Shown: piece after piece, positions 11,801 through 25,012 of the stretch
Layout: each line of letters begins with the position of its first letter
Numbering within the stretch: the stretch's first letter is position 1
DNA from: Anastatus disparis
Lineage: Eukaryota; Arthropoda; Insecta; Hymenoptera; Eupelmidae
DNA length: 64,000 bases
Direction of reading: 5' to 3'
Assembly: GCA_017163975.1 (NCBI GenBank)
Contig: JAFFSR010000218.1
Span: forward strand, 6,327,501-6,391,500
Made by a program: the position numbers and the translations under genes
Notes under the pieces: generated by a model
Seen by the model: only the letters and a program-made list of their open reading frames with translations
The model's database searches: none
What the model was told of the DNA's origin: nothing

Positions 11801-13897
11801 GTCGTTCCTTAGCTTTGGCAAGCTCGGATTCGAGGTAAGTCCTGACGCCGACTTTGCAATCCATGACGCAGGGCTGCTCGAATTCACCGAGAAGATCTTG
11901 TAGCTGAAGATACGACGAAACCGTGCCCTTTTCGTTCTCATTTTTGTCGTTCGTCATTTCTTCCTTGTTATTCGCCAACGCCCCATCGTTCAAATTGTTC
12001 GTATCAGCTTTCCCTCGATCCTATGAATTATTTAATGAAAAAAAGAAATAAACGTTTAGTATTTATTGTTTAGGTTAAAAATAAATTTTGTTGAATTTGT
12101 AGAAATACTACGTGGGTACTTTATAGTCTAAATGTGAATTTACAACTTGCTAATTTAAGAATGAAAATACTACGAGTTAATATTACTCAACGTTAAACGA
12201 ATATTAAGACTAAAAATTTTAGAGGAACTTTTTTTTAGGAAATTTGTAAAATGCCGCCGTACGTCAAGATTAAAATCTTCAGCTTCTTTTACGTTCTCTC
12301 AAACTACTATAAAAAAATTGAATCAAGAAAAAAGGAAGATGAGTAATCCCATACAACATGATTCTTAAAACTCACCTCTAGTTCGCTGACTTTTATGATG
12401 CCCTTGTATTCGGGTACGTAGGGCCTGAGAACGTCGTTCATCAATAATTTGAAGCACGACTCTTCTTGTGGACATAATTTTTTCAATATCGTACCAGGTA
12501 ATGGACCGGCACGAAAATTACCCTGATGACCTGCTAGCTGGACCTAAAGTAACATAATGGAAAAAAAATTTGGTTTTTTAGATTTTTTTTACTTATTTGA
12601 ATCTCTTTTTGTGGGTTGGTTTGTGAGTTGGGATTGAAGGTGAGCTTATGAATGATTTTAATTGAGGATAAAGTAAGATCCCTTTTTTTTGTGTGAGATG
12701 ATTATATGTGTTAAAATTTTTTGGTGGAATTGTGAAATACGAAGAAGTTTTTTGTATATTTAATTTTATATAACAGAATAGCTTACCCATGGGTATCGTT
12801 GCTTTTTGTATGTCTGAAAAAAGGGCGTCCAGTGAACGATATTTCGCAATTTTCTCCAGCCAGAAGTCTGTAACAACAAAAAAAGAAAAAAAATTCAATT
12901 AACTTCAAATTATTCTTGACATTAACGTTGATTTAAAATTTTTAAATTGCAAATATTTGACGTTATAACCGAGAAATGCGATCGTGACAATGTTTAGAAA
13001 AATGAATTTATCATGATTTCTTATATACGTCAGAAAAACTTGTCTTTATTAATCATACAACAACTTTTTTCAGTGTCGATAAATATAACAGGTTTCTTTT
13101 GCGAGGATATTCCATTTTATCGACAAAATTATTTAAAGATTAAATTTTTGATAATTTTTATTTTCTTTTGGAATTTCGCTCGTCACGAGGTGATAGCAAA
13201 CTTGTTACTTTTGATTCTATAAAAATTTTTCTTTGGAAATTATTGATTACAAAGCGATAAGGATTTCATGGAAACAATTGAATAATAATTGAAACTAATG
13301 AAATAAAAATAATTATTCGTGTAAATATAAATTTGGGGAATTGATTTATGGAAAAATTGCGTAGGTGCACACCTTAATAGTCCTATTCTCAACGGGTCTA
13401 TTTTCAATTTCTTCATCGTCGGTTATCTTTTCACTTTTAAAACTCTGATCGGAATCCCATTCGGAGCTCAGATCGTCACCACTGGGCTCGCTCCATTCGA
13501 TATTATTGCCGTTATAATTGGGCACGTCCAACAATTCCAAATACTGCCTGTAGCCAGGTGCGTTGCAGTTTTTCAAATTTTTAACTTCCTCATCCTCGAC
13601 GAGATCGTTGTGACGCTGAGTGCGTATGGGCGTTGGGCTACGGGACGACGAGGACGACGATCTACGGCTGTCGGTGGTCGATAACGTCAAACGCCGCGAA
13701 TTACGACGCACGCGGCTGCGGGCTATTTTTTTCTGACGCGACAAATGGTGACAATTGTGAGATTTTTTCGGCTCGCAATTGTTGTTATTGTTGTTGTTAT
13801 TGTTCTCGTTTTTGTTGTTATCGTGATCGTCGTCGCAAAAACTTGCACGGGTGTACACGATCTTTGGTATGACACGTTCACACGTTATTTCTTGCAT
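8848..13897 (-). CDS. IP3K: Inositol-trisphosphate 3-kinase (six coding exons, complete)
   Basis: Phosphorylates Ins(1,4,5)P3 to Ins(1,3,4,5)P4 in the cytosol, ending IP3-driven calcium release. Six - strand exons join in phase 0 throughout: 13373-13897, 12787-12867, 12376-12543, 11796-12020, 10229-10441 and 8848-9231, giving 531 residues. Exon 1 is a low-complexity N-terminus with an Asn run, a basic patch and a Ser-rich patch. Exon 2 has [12 protein letters not shown], matching the calmodulin-binding segment before the catalytic domain in animal ITPKs. Exon 3 has [10 protein letters not shown] and [10 protein letters not shown]. Exon 4 has the family signature [13 protein letters not shown] (PxxxDxKxG). 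Exon 5 has [23 protein letters not shown]. Exon 6 has [10 protein letters not shown], the catalytic MIDFAKT and [19 protein letters not shown] stands two codons before the ATG at 13897, fixing this start. A second isoform from 42.8 kb probably replaces exon 1. The gene is convergent with NFRKB. Confidence 0.93.
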
Positions 13898-15219
13898 TTT
13901 TTAGTCTTTATTTAATACTATTTTAATGACACGTTTTTTTTTTACTTTTTATAAAAAGATCAAACGTTCTTTCGATTGTTTAAGTCTTGCTCTTTTTAAT
14001 TACCAATCCAAGGACATTTGGTCTTTGCTGTTTTTTTTGGACAGTTCGATTGGTTTTATGTAAGGGTCAAAACGATTGGTTAGACCGTTTTAAATCGGCG
14101 AGAAAAAAGAAGGTATAAAACGTTTTCGTTCTCCTTTTTTTCTTATTTACTTTGTCGTGTTACTTTAGTTTTTTTTTTTTCTTTTGCTGAATTGAAAAAT
14201 TAACGACCTGACATTTATGCTCGTTTGCGCAACTTTTTAAGAACGAGTCGTGTATAACGTTGCAAAAGTAAAACACAATTTTACTTAAGTCTCTCCTTTT
14301 TTTTTTTATTCTCTTCGATATATTTTTCGCTGAAATTCAAATCATATATGGACAAATTTAAGATTTTTCGTCCTTAACTCCTTTTATTTTAGTTTCTTTG
14401 AGAACTGGTTAATTTGAAAGTTCATTATTTGCATTCAGCGTGTATGAGGATTGGAATTTCAAGTTCGAGAATTGATAAGCGTCTTGTTGACTTTTCTTCT
14501 TCTTCTTCACTTTCTCTATCACTTTCTCCTTCTTTTTGGATTTATTCTCGAAGTTGAAATAATGTTTCAATGCGTTAAAAAAATTAAAGAATTAATATTT
14601 TAGAAATATTTATTGTTTTGTCTTTTAGAGATTAAAACAACTTCTTAAAAACAATTTTTTTCGTTAATCACTTGTTTTCTTCTTTTGGTACAAACTGAAT
14701 TCTTTTAAATTCAGCAAAGGAATCAGGTGGTCCCATATGAAAAATACTTGTATTTTTTTATAGGAACTTTATGAAAGAACCCAACTAACCAATGCAATTT
14801 CTTTTACTTTTCATTGTCATTTTATGGTATTGACGTTCTCTTTCGCACTTCGTCCAGTAAGAAAACTTTAGCATTCCGTAAAAATTTTTTAGGAACTGTT
14901 ATTTAAAGTATTTCACTTAAAAAAAAAATTATTCGTTTCACTTAACGTAAATCTTTACATTATTGACACAAAAGTTGAATTTCAAAAATCCCTTTTGCAC
15001 ATTCGGCAAGCGTTCCATATGAAAACTCAAGCTTTCCATAAAGTAAAGAAAACACCTTGTTCGAAAGCTTCTGCTGCTTCAAAGCTTGCGATTTTCCAAC
15101 GTAATATGATAAGAGAAATTCTTTCGATATTATCTTCTGAAAACTTGCTTGATTGTAATCCAAGTGTGCCAATCACAATCGCGTATGGAGCGTATTTAAA
15201 ATAAATATTTTATTCTTTC

Positions 15220-15730
15220 TCGCGGCACGTTATATCAGTGACGACGACACATTAACTTATATTTATAATATACGCGTGTACATGAAAGCGCGCGATTAAG
15301 TTATTCTTTTTCAATTAAAAAAAAAAATAATAAGAAAAAGAAAAAAGCGTCGTTGTCGGTGCGCTTCTCTCGTAAGACTTGTGGCAAGCCTAACTGCAAC
15401 TCTTCTACTTGAATACGCGATGCTTCTTCTTGTATATTTCCTCCACCCACTAAAACTTTATGTACAAGAGAAAGAGGGAAGAAAAGAGAGATAAAGACAA
15501 ACAAGTTGCTGGTAGTGGCAAGGAGTGCGCGTGCGTGCCGATACTTTTTTATGTATCGCTTATATACGCTCCCAACAAGTTGCGCACTCTTTGAAAGCGA
15601 TCGAGCTGGCTTTTTGTATATACGGCACTCTCTGTGCTACTTTTTTATTCGCCCGATAATAAAAAAAGAAAAGAAAAGGAAAAAGAAAAAAGAACCGGCT
15701 CTCGTATGTGTGTACTTTTGAAATGAGATA
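15220..15730 (-). promoter_or_regulatory. Candidate promoter/5' region of the 13.9-kb kinase isoform
   Basis: A patch with more CpG and G+C than its surroundings, including GCGCGCGATT, GTGCGCGTGCGTGCC and a long GA-rich run (15470-15500) resembling GAGA-type sites. It lies 1.3-1.8 kb upstream of the ATG at 13897. Location and composition suggest regulation; no core promoter element is decisive. Confidence 0.25.
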
Positions 15731-16536
15731 AAACGAGAAAATAAAGAAAGAGGTTTTATAGGTTTTGTGTACATGGTGACGTATTTTCTGCAGTACTACT
15801 TGTACATTATGTATACCATAAAATGAATTTTTTTTTGTTTTTTAAGTACGCATGTACTTTCAAACTATAAAATTACACATTACTTATACTATATGTTCAT
15901 GTATGTACGTATAATGTAACTATACCGTTCGGGGAATGAACTTTAGTATTGGCGTTAAAGACTAGACTGTTAATGCATTAATAAGAGAAAGAGAGAGGAA
16001 AGTCTATGACGTTTTTGAAGTTAAATAAAAGCGTGTTGTCGGTCACGCAAGCCATGTATTGTATCTACGTAAAATGATTTTTTTTTTTTTTCTTTTTTCA
16101 GGTGGCGATCATTTGTAAAAGCACGTGGTTAGAATTTTTTTTTTTCTTTCGACGGATTTAATGATAAATCATACAGGATTCGATGTCGATGGATAGGAAA
16201 TATGAGTACGTGAGCTAAGTGGAAGGATGATATTTAATTTTGCGCAAAATAGATACATGGATGTTTATCGATGTACGCATTTTGAATTAAATATTTTTCA
16301 ATCATCACTACACTGAAAGAAATTTCGTCTTTGGGTATCTCGATATTTAGAGTCTATTGATTTCATGAAAGAAACAACATTTCATAACTCTACATTTCGT
16401 ATTATTTCAATTCGTACAAGCGTATAAATAAACTCTAAGAATCCTCGAATACATGCAAAACGAAACTGAACTTGATCTTACTCGAAATTCGTAAATATGG
16501 AATTCGATGAGTCCTCGCAATAGCGCAAGCGCACGG

Positions 16537-16585
16537 CCGAGCTAACTTAACTCGGCTCTCGGCGTCTGAGACCCCGAGAGCCGAG
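16537..16585. other. GC-rich hairpin in AT-rich DNA
   Basis: CTCGGCTCTCGG at 16551-16562 is a perfect reverse complement of CCGAGAGCCGAG at 16574-16585, with an 11-nt loop. An additional CCGAG at 16537-16541 could pair with the first arm instead. G+C here is far above the neighbourhood, and no open frame of interest spans it. Confidence 0.7.
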
Positions 16586-19500
16586 ATTCTCAATTTCTGC
16601 AATACCTTTGAATAAGAGACTCCGACGCTAGCGAATCAATTTAACACAATTATTGAAAAGTCTTTATCCCTTAAGTCATCGACATCTCCAAAGGCAAAAT
16701 TTTTTTCAGTGTATAATGATTTTGAAAAAAAGTTAAAGAAATTTAAACTTCGTTGAAAACAATAGATTAAAAGTTAAGTTAAAATTTTTGGAGAAATTTG
16801 ACGAACTTAAAAAAATTTTTCAATAAAAATCAAATGAGAAATTATCAAATTGCTGCTCTCAATTTAACAAAAAGATCGAGTGTTTATTATTAAGATAACG
16901 TCTCTGTGTCATTTATCTTCAGATTTTTAATAGCGATTACAATTGTTCTTAAAAATCTTTTAATCCCTCAGAAATGATATTCTAATTAGTATTCAATTAA
17001 AATAAGTTTATTTCATTATTGAATGATTTTGCCAGATACTCAAGTTCTGCACCACTTGAAATCGATCTTAAAATCATGTCGAAACACTTGTAATGCTGTA
17101 TATCAGTGCACTAAAATCAATTAAATTTTGATATTAGATTTAATATGATACTGAATAAAATCAAAAAAATAGATAAAGATCGTGTTCAATAAGTTTATTA
17201 ATTTTGCTTATACAGAGCCTATCAAACCATACCAAAAATTTTAATAAAAAAGTATCGACAAAAGAACAGGTAGAATAACGTAAAAAGTTATTTAATTACA
17301 GAGCGTCAGAAGAAAAATTAAATAAATACGGTCGTATAAACAAAAAAAAATTTTTCTAGAATTTCATAGAATGTTTGCAGTTGCAGGATAAATTATTGGC
17401 CGCAGAACGTTATTAAAAAGCGACTTAATCATTTAACGACTAAAGAAAAAAAAGAGAAACATTGCATTTGTTTTTATTTTAGTCGAAAGGTAAAGAAGAG
17501 ACACATTGTAAAAAAAGAGAGGCGACATTTTTTTAAATGTTATATTTAGAATTGCTGAATAAACATATTTTTCCGTACGTCACTTAAATAACTAAAGGGG
17601 TTTGTGCATTATCATCATTTCTAAACATGATATTCTCTTCTTGTCATGTTTTCTATGCAAAATCGAAAATTCTTAAGTAAATTTATTTATTTTTCTGTAG
17701 ATAATAGAATTATTGTAATATCATAAAATTATCTGTAATAACATTTATTCATTCAATTTCTTGAACTTTATAAGTTTTAATTAAATTTAAAAAATCTAAT
17801 TTTATATGATTATTTCAAGATAGAGGAAGTTATTAGAAAATTCTTCTTTGTTATCGTAAAATAATTTTTTTATTCAGAAATTTCTGAAAATTTGAATTAA
17901 CCTTATTATCACTCAAATTATTGATAAGTCATATTTCGAAGAATAAGCTTTTACTGAATCAATAATAAATTTAACATTACAGTTCAAAATTATGAATTAA
18001 AATAATTTTTTACTGAATAATTACGCTACTTCTGACTATTACTCAATCTCATGTCAATAAAATTTCAATAAACCAATTCACAGTTAAATTGTTACTATCA
18101 TTCATCCTTATTTAGATGTATACGCCTAAACTCATAAAAATTTCCGACTTATCATAGCCAAATGATGAAATAAAGAAGCAACACTTATCATAATTCCGGA
18201 TTCCTTTTCAATGTACGCACGACTAGACCCATATAAACACTTACGGTGAAAGAAGCAGACGAAAAAATAAAAAAAAAGAAATCGATGATGACGCTTATGC
18301 GGGTGATTATACGTGCCCAGTTGGACTTTAAACGATTATCGAAGCTGCTACGCGATAGAATGAGAAGCGGTTTCTTGCTATTTTTTATTTTTGTTTGAAG
18401 AAGCTTTCCAGCTAAGGATTGAGTATATCGATTTGTTTGAAATTCAAATAATACATTTTTTTATAACGATCAAAAAATTTGATAGTTCTATTCAAATTAA
18501 TATTTTTTCATTAAAAAACATTTTTTTTCAACTGAAAAAGAAATTTTAGTATCAACCCACGAGTTCAATCAAATGATTGAACAACGATCGCAATGTAATT
18601 TATGATTAAAATAAAATTTTCATAACTAAAGGACAACGTTCATTTGTAATCCACAATTACTTTCGTGATCATTGTAACAATATAAACAATAACAGCAAAA
18701 TGTTTTATTAATAACTTTTGATAATATGACGTGCAATTTGTTATTGAAAAAATAACCTTGTTATTAAATATAAAGTTTTTTATTTCAATCGTAATAAATA
18801 TTTAGTTAATTATCAAAATTTTACGTCATCATTAAACATATATTATATAAAAGAAAAGAGAAACAATTAAATCGGAAACATATCGTGTAGTTTATTTATT
18901 GTACACACAATTAAAAACAAAGAAACACAATTATGACATAAATTATGTTCTTAATAAAAGTTCGTGCAAAATGAAAATAAAATAAAATTTATGTAGAACT
19001 TATATGGACATTAAAGAAACATAAAGTTACATTTGCGTACGTAACTCTGACAAAAAAATTTTTAATGAAAAACTTCAAATCAATTTATATATGTCATGTT
19101 AAAAAAATCAATGAGCAATGAATCTATTGATTTCTATAAATAGAACATCTTTGATTTTTTATTTTAATAAGCGATGCGTCATTGTACGCGCGTTTTACAT
19201 ACTATTCGATACACTTTATTTTTTAAGTCGCTATTTAGAAATCTTGCATATTTTACATATTTCAATGTCTATAGTTTGATTAACTAAATTAGTAACGAAC
19301 GTAGAATTAGAAGCAAATAAAAATTATTTCTAATAATAGAAAGTTTTATCGAAAATTATTAATTTTATCAAAGCGAACTTTCAATAAAATTAAATAAATA
19401 AAAGAAGAAAATACCGTACTCACATTTTAACTATTTAATAACAAACTTAACTGTTCATAGAATAAAAAAAAATAAAGCCACAACAAGCGATAAATAAACG

Positions 19501-20062
19501 TAAAAAAAGAAAGAAAAAAAAATAATGCAAGTAACGAATTTTCGCGTAGTCATTTTCAATGAGAGAGCGAGACAGAAAATAAGCTCGCGCATCAATTATG
19601 CAATGGTTACAAAGGTTACATACCAATGCGTAATTATATAATTGTATACAATGACGTATACACACACGTTTATAATGTTATATCCGATACGCATGAATCC
19701 TTCCCTCTTTTTCTTTTGACTTTAAACATTTTTTTCTTCTTTTACAACCACACTCGCGAGGTATTTCTTAAATATTCGGAATTCAAGCGTCAATCATTAC
19801 TGAAATTCCTTTGCGGTCAGTCTGCACTTTTTTTTTGCTTTTTATTAACGTAAAAGAAAACGTTAATGAGAAGACTTGATTGATTGGAGGAAAATTGGGT
19901 ATTGATTTTACGTTTTATTGTTGTATTACAGGATGGAACTATTAATTGTGACGACTAGATTGTATGATGGAATCGCTATATTTAGGCTGATATTTAATTT
20001 AATTGTACGTCTGTGTTTAATTTGATTTAAAGAAAATAAATTTTGCGAAACAGATAATAAAA

Positions 20063-20262
20063 TTAATCAACTCATGGACTGTATTTGGTTATTGTGGTGG
20101 CTAAACTAATTTTAACAATAAATTGATTATAATTAATTTAAAGCTAACCGGCAAATGTTTGAAAAAATTAAAATATTTTCGTATAATAAAAAAAATATTT
20201 CTACTAAAAAATTTTTATAAGTATTATTTTGATCTTAAAAAATAAAAGAAATGAAAATTTAA
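20063..20262 (-). mobile_element. TTAA MITE family, copy F (short or degenerate)
   Basis: Starts at a TTAA and carries, on the - strand, the family blocks TTTAAATTAATTATAATCAA and TAACCAAATACAGT. The far end is poorly conserved; I place it at the next TTAA (20259-20262). Shorter than the other copies and without clear terminal inverted repeats. Confidence 0.5.
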
Positions 20263-21507
20263 TTAAACTAAGATCATAAGAATTCAAGCGTATTATTTGA
20301 TAAATCGTTATTTAATTTGTTATTTTAATATATTTCAATATAGAACTTTAACCTTTGGACCACCGCGACTTTATGAGCTTTTTTAATCCATCTAAAAAAT
20401 CTCCAAATATCATGCTCATATTAAACACGTTAAATGTTCATATTAATAATCTACACAAACTTTTCCGCCAGTCTAAAGGTTAAAGCAGATTAATAAAAAA
20501 GTGATTCATTAGACACAAAGAAAACAGTGTAATAACAAGGAAAGAAAACGTCATCATTAGAAAGTTAATCGATATTCATTATTACAACAAAATAAAATAA
20601 GAAAAAAAAAACAATATCATATGTCATTATTAATAACTCACGATTGTTTACACATCATCGATATAATAAACAAAAGTATAAAGTACTTTTTTTCTTCAAG
20701 TGATTCACGTTATAAGAAGAAAAAAGGAAACATTGATAAAATAAGAAACAGCATCATCTTAAGGTTTGACGACACTAACGGAGTTGAAAAAAATAAATAA
20801 AGATGAGAAAATTAATTAGTAATAAATAAGAATCAGACGTAATTCGCTTGCGTTATACCTTCTTGCTTTTTTATATAATTATCCTGTAAAAAAAAACCGT
20901 TTAAAGTTTATCAAACGTATCACGTAGAAGTAATGATCTATCCACTTTCTTTTTATTTTTAACAACAATTACAAATATTAGTCATCGATTCATTAAACAA
21001 TGAAAAAAAAGAAGAAAGGGAGGGATAAACTAATTAGTTGAACATTACTTTGTTGACGTTTTGGTATAGAAAGGAAAAAATGGAAATAAAAATATGATAT
21101 AAATAAAAGGTTACGATGCTCGTCATCGATTTCGTGGTTTTTTTTTCATTTCATTCATTGTATCACTAATGACTTTTTAGATAAAACTTTATCAAAGCAA
21201 ATTATTGTTGCTCGTGTATTCAAGGTGCGTTTTTTAAATGTTAGTTTTTTTTTCGTTTACGCCTTTTGATCGGTCGTTAATTGAAATATACGAGGTGATT
21301 ATTTTTCAATGAATTTATGATTTGCTTGGTTTAAATTGTTTAATCGAGAGTATAAACTAAATATGCATTTGGTATAACGATTCAAGCGCAAAAAATCTAA
21401 GGGAAAGAAAGCAATTTTTGCCAAAAAATGCAATTTTTAAAACAAAATTGAAAAAAGAGACCACGTGTAAAAAATTAAAAAAAAAGACATAGTACAGTCG
21501 CAATGAA

Positions 21508-21719
21508 TTTTTTTTTTATTGTTATTTAACGTCGCTGTATTCATGTTATCATTCCAATGCTAATAAACGACAGAGGTTTATCGGTGTGTTTGTGAAAAAA
21601 GCACATGTAACGTGTACAGTGATGCTTGCATCAATCGGTCGCCGAGAACGGGATTCGAACTCGGAACCTCGAGATTACGAATCCATTGCTCTGCTGACTG
21701 AGCCACCGAAGACCTCATG
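21508..21719 (-). mobile_element. tRNA-derived SINE, copy 1
   Basis: On the - strand: a tRNA-like head with A box (TGGCTCAGTCAGCAGAGCAA) and B box (GTTCGAATCC), a body shared with the other copies (CATGTGCTTT block), then a GTCG...CGAC inverted repeat and an A/T-rich tail. The head lacks a matching acceptor stem, so this is a SINE and not a tRNA gene. A RNA polymerase III internal promoter is expected. Confidence 0.8.
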
Positions 21720-24137
21720 GGTGTTAACATTAATGATGAATTATTTCAATATGAATATAACGTTAATACAATATTAGTTTAATGATGGCTTGAAATTGTT
21801 CTTATGAAACTTAAAAAAGAATCAAATATTAGTTTAATGTTAATTCAGTATTATTAACTATGTATTGATGAATATTCTTAATCTTAATATTTATATATGA
21901 TTTACTCAGTTATATTAAATTATTTCAGTAATATTAAATGGATGATACTTCAAAATTATATTTACAAAATTATTTACAAAATTTTTTTTTTTAAACATGG
22001 ATTAATACAATCATATTATTCGAAATAGACCGGTTGGTAAAGTTAAATAATTATTATTGATAATAATTGCAGGACCAATTTTTCGCTATTTTCCCGAACA
22101 CTTACCCCTGTCATATCTTAAGCTTAATATTTATAAATGATTCATTTGATAACAGGTATAATAAATGCACTAATTTATTATTACTAATTTTCGGCTAAAT
22201 ATTGATTCTTAAAAAAAAAAAAATAATAATTCATTAATTCGCGTATTTCTATCAACAAGTGATTTCCTTTTTCCTGTTTTAAAAATGATCATTAAAATTC
22301 GAAGAAAAAATAAGCTCGATATTAACAATGAATCAGTCGAAACGTTAATTTTTCCCGTAAACTACAAGTCATCATTAGCTAAATGTAAACAAAACTTTCA
22401 TATAAACAATTTTTCAATGATATAACACGCGTAACAACGAATCCGGTATTATTTTACGACGAATATCGCTGCACACACTCATTGTTCATTCATAAAACTC
22501 TTCGAACTGGTTTATTAAAAGACGATAAAAAAAACCGTTGTGTGTATACTACAATGTATGCGTATACAGCAATTAAAATCTTTTTTAATTGTCTTATCAG
22601 GAAGTGTTTAGTCAGGATGTATTGTAGTTTTTTCTTTCTCGGATGTAATTTTTATCAGGAATTTTTGAGGATTTTTCACGTTTGAGGAAAAGATTGATGA
22701 TGATTAATTAAATTTTTGTCTTGTTATTATTTTGATTAGTTTAGGTTGGGGATCCCATTCTTTTATTTATTATGTTGATTCTATTTTTATTTATTCGTCA
22801 TTGATAAAACGATTGAATTTTATTTCTTTTTCTCAATTTTTAAAACTTCGATCATTTTCAACCATTAGAAGGCGGGGATAGTAGAAATTTTTATCACCTA
22901 AAATCTAGATTTTTGAGGTTAATAATTTGAAAAATTTTGCCAAAATATATGTTATGTAACTATCAATTTAATCATACCAATTTATTTTTTTTAGTAAATA
23001 AGTAAATGATAAAGACAAAAAAAATGTCAAAGGACAAAATAATTTTTTATTTATTTCTTATCTATTATTAGTAAAAAATATGACATTTTTTAAAAAGCCT
23101 ATAGAATTTTTTACATAATTCTTTTTGGTCTATTATTAACAATCATACGTCTTCGTCGTTAAAGTTTGACACGCGCAAAAAATATAATAACTCTGGGCTT
23201 ATCAGTAATTAACAACATTGTTTTCTATCTTTGTTTATAAAATACGTCATATGTATACAAAGTACCATAATATTAATAAATTTTTTTAAAAAGTTTTTGG
23301 CTATTGATCAATGAAAAAGGGATCAAAACTGATATTTAATTTTGATGCATGAAAAAGTACAAGTATAAAGAAAAATTTTAAAACTATATTGACTTAAATA
23401 TGTTATGAAATGAATATTTTTAAAGTTATAAATTTAATTTAATTAAAACATCAATCTGATGTTATTTTTGTTAACTAAATCTAATTTTACTTCTATAATC
23501 TCTTATTTAAAATATACAATTTCAAGTTAAATAAAAAATTTTAAGCAAATTATTATCTCAAACTAAGCTTGGAATTTTTCATTACTATTCCACATTATAA
23601 TACCTTGTTATTCATTCCGTAAAACTATTTAACGTTCTATTTTCTAATACGCAGGCGATGATTAATGATATTTGATAAATTTAAAAATCAAATATTAATC
23701 TGAACATTAAAATCATCGGACTATGAATCACTTAATAACAGAATTACGATTTATCTACGTAAATTCGACATGAAATTTACGTTACACGAAATTGATTACA
23801 TAAAGAAAAGAAAAAAAAAAGAGAAGAAGAACAATCGTTAAGTTTTGCTATAATAAACGTTGCTATGCTCGAGAGCAAATAACATATAACGCAATAATTG
23901 CTTATCGTATCTTTTGGCGGTTAAATAGTCTCTTCTTTTTATCGTCTTAACTTGTGTTTATTTGGCTCTTGTAACGTTTGTCTTGATATTTTTTCTTTCT
24001 AATTCTTTTTTTCCTTTATTATTGCTCTTGCTACATTTAGGCTCTAATCGTGTTTTATTTTGAGTCATTATTTTTTTATTTTTCTAAATAAAAAATATTT
24101 TTGTTAAAAATTTAAGTGAATTTTCAATCTTTATTAT

Positions 24138-24277
24138 GACCCGTTGAGTGGCTCAGTCGGTACAGCGTTGGATTTGCAATCTCGGGATTCTAAGTTCGAA
24201 TCCCGCACTTACGAGCTCCGTCGCTGATTAGCATTATAAATAGCATAAATATAGCGACGTTAAAGAAGAAAAAAATT
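24138..24277 (+). mobile_element. tRNA-derived SINE, copy 2 (short variant)
   Basis: A + strand head with A box TGGCTCAGTCGGTACAGCG, anticodon-loop region TTTGCAA, and B box GTTCGAATCCC. It passes directly into the shared 3' unit CCGTCGCTGATTAGC...AGCGACGTT. About 70 nt of body found in the other copies is absent. It is flanked by TTTATTAT direct repeats at 24130-24137 and 24278-24285, a probable target duplication. The head differs enough to suggest a separate subfamily. Confidence 0.8.
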
Positions 24278-24707
24278 TTTATTATAGCAACAATTGTAAA
24301 TTAAAATTAATGATATATTTTTTTCAATATTGCATCAATATTGACGCAATGCAAATTTTTTGCAACTTATAAACAGGAATTTTGAAATATTTTCTTTGTG
24401 TATATTTTTTTTTTCACTTCAAAAAACAACATACGAGGAAGAGAAAACTCGTTTGTATTTAAAAGCTCTTTTTTTTGCGCTTCGAGATTACTTCCGTACA
24501 TAAAGGTTTGTAATCTTAAGAACTTTTTCTTCGACCTTGACAAGTTTAATGGTTGCACGTTCAATTTTTCCGTCCATTAAGTGTCTCGTATTTTTTTTAT
24601 CTTTAAACGCACGATACTTATTGTATTGATAAAAGTTTCTGTAAATTGTTAAAATATTTCAAATTTCATATAACTATGATTTAGAATTTTTTTTTAAATT
24701 AATTCTT

Positions 24708-25012
24708 TTAAAGCTATTTACTGCAATTTTTTTTATAAGCATTTTGAGCTGAAATTCAAATTAAAAAGTTGTTTCTTATAAAATTTTAAATCATATAAAG
24801 CAAAACAATGTTTGAAAATTCATCATTTTGTTTTGGATTTTTAGGGTTATAAATGATATTTAAAAAATTGTTTCAGTAAAAATATATTCTCTGATATATG
24901 AAAACTACGTTTTAAACTTTTCAAAATTTTCTGATAAACTTTAAATTAATTATAATCAATCATAGCTAAGAGATTTGGCTGCTACAGTAACTAAAGTTAA
25001 TCATTATGTTAA
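24708..25012 (+). mobile_element. TTAA MITE family, copy A
   Basis: Bounded by TTAA at 24708-24711 and 25009-25012. Shares TTTCAGTAAAAATATATTCTC and TTTAAATTAATTATAATCAA blocks with copies B-E, a left end containing ACTGCAATTTTTTTTATAA and an end block TACAGTAACTAAA. Non-coding. Terminal repeats are decayed compared with copy C. Confidence 0.7.

Noticed and set aside
12593..12898. 101-codon frame overlapping kinase exon 2 on the - strand
   Set aside because: A different frame from the kinase; exon 2 in phase 0 encodes the conserved [10 protein letters not shown] segment, so this frame is spurious.
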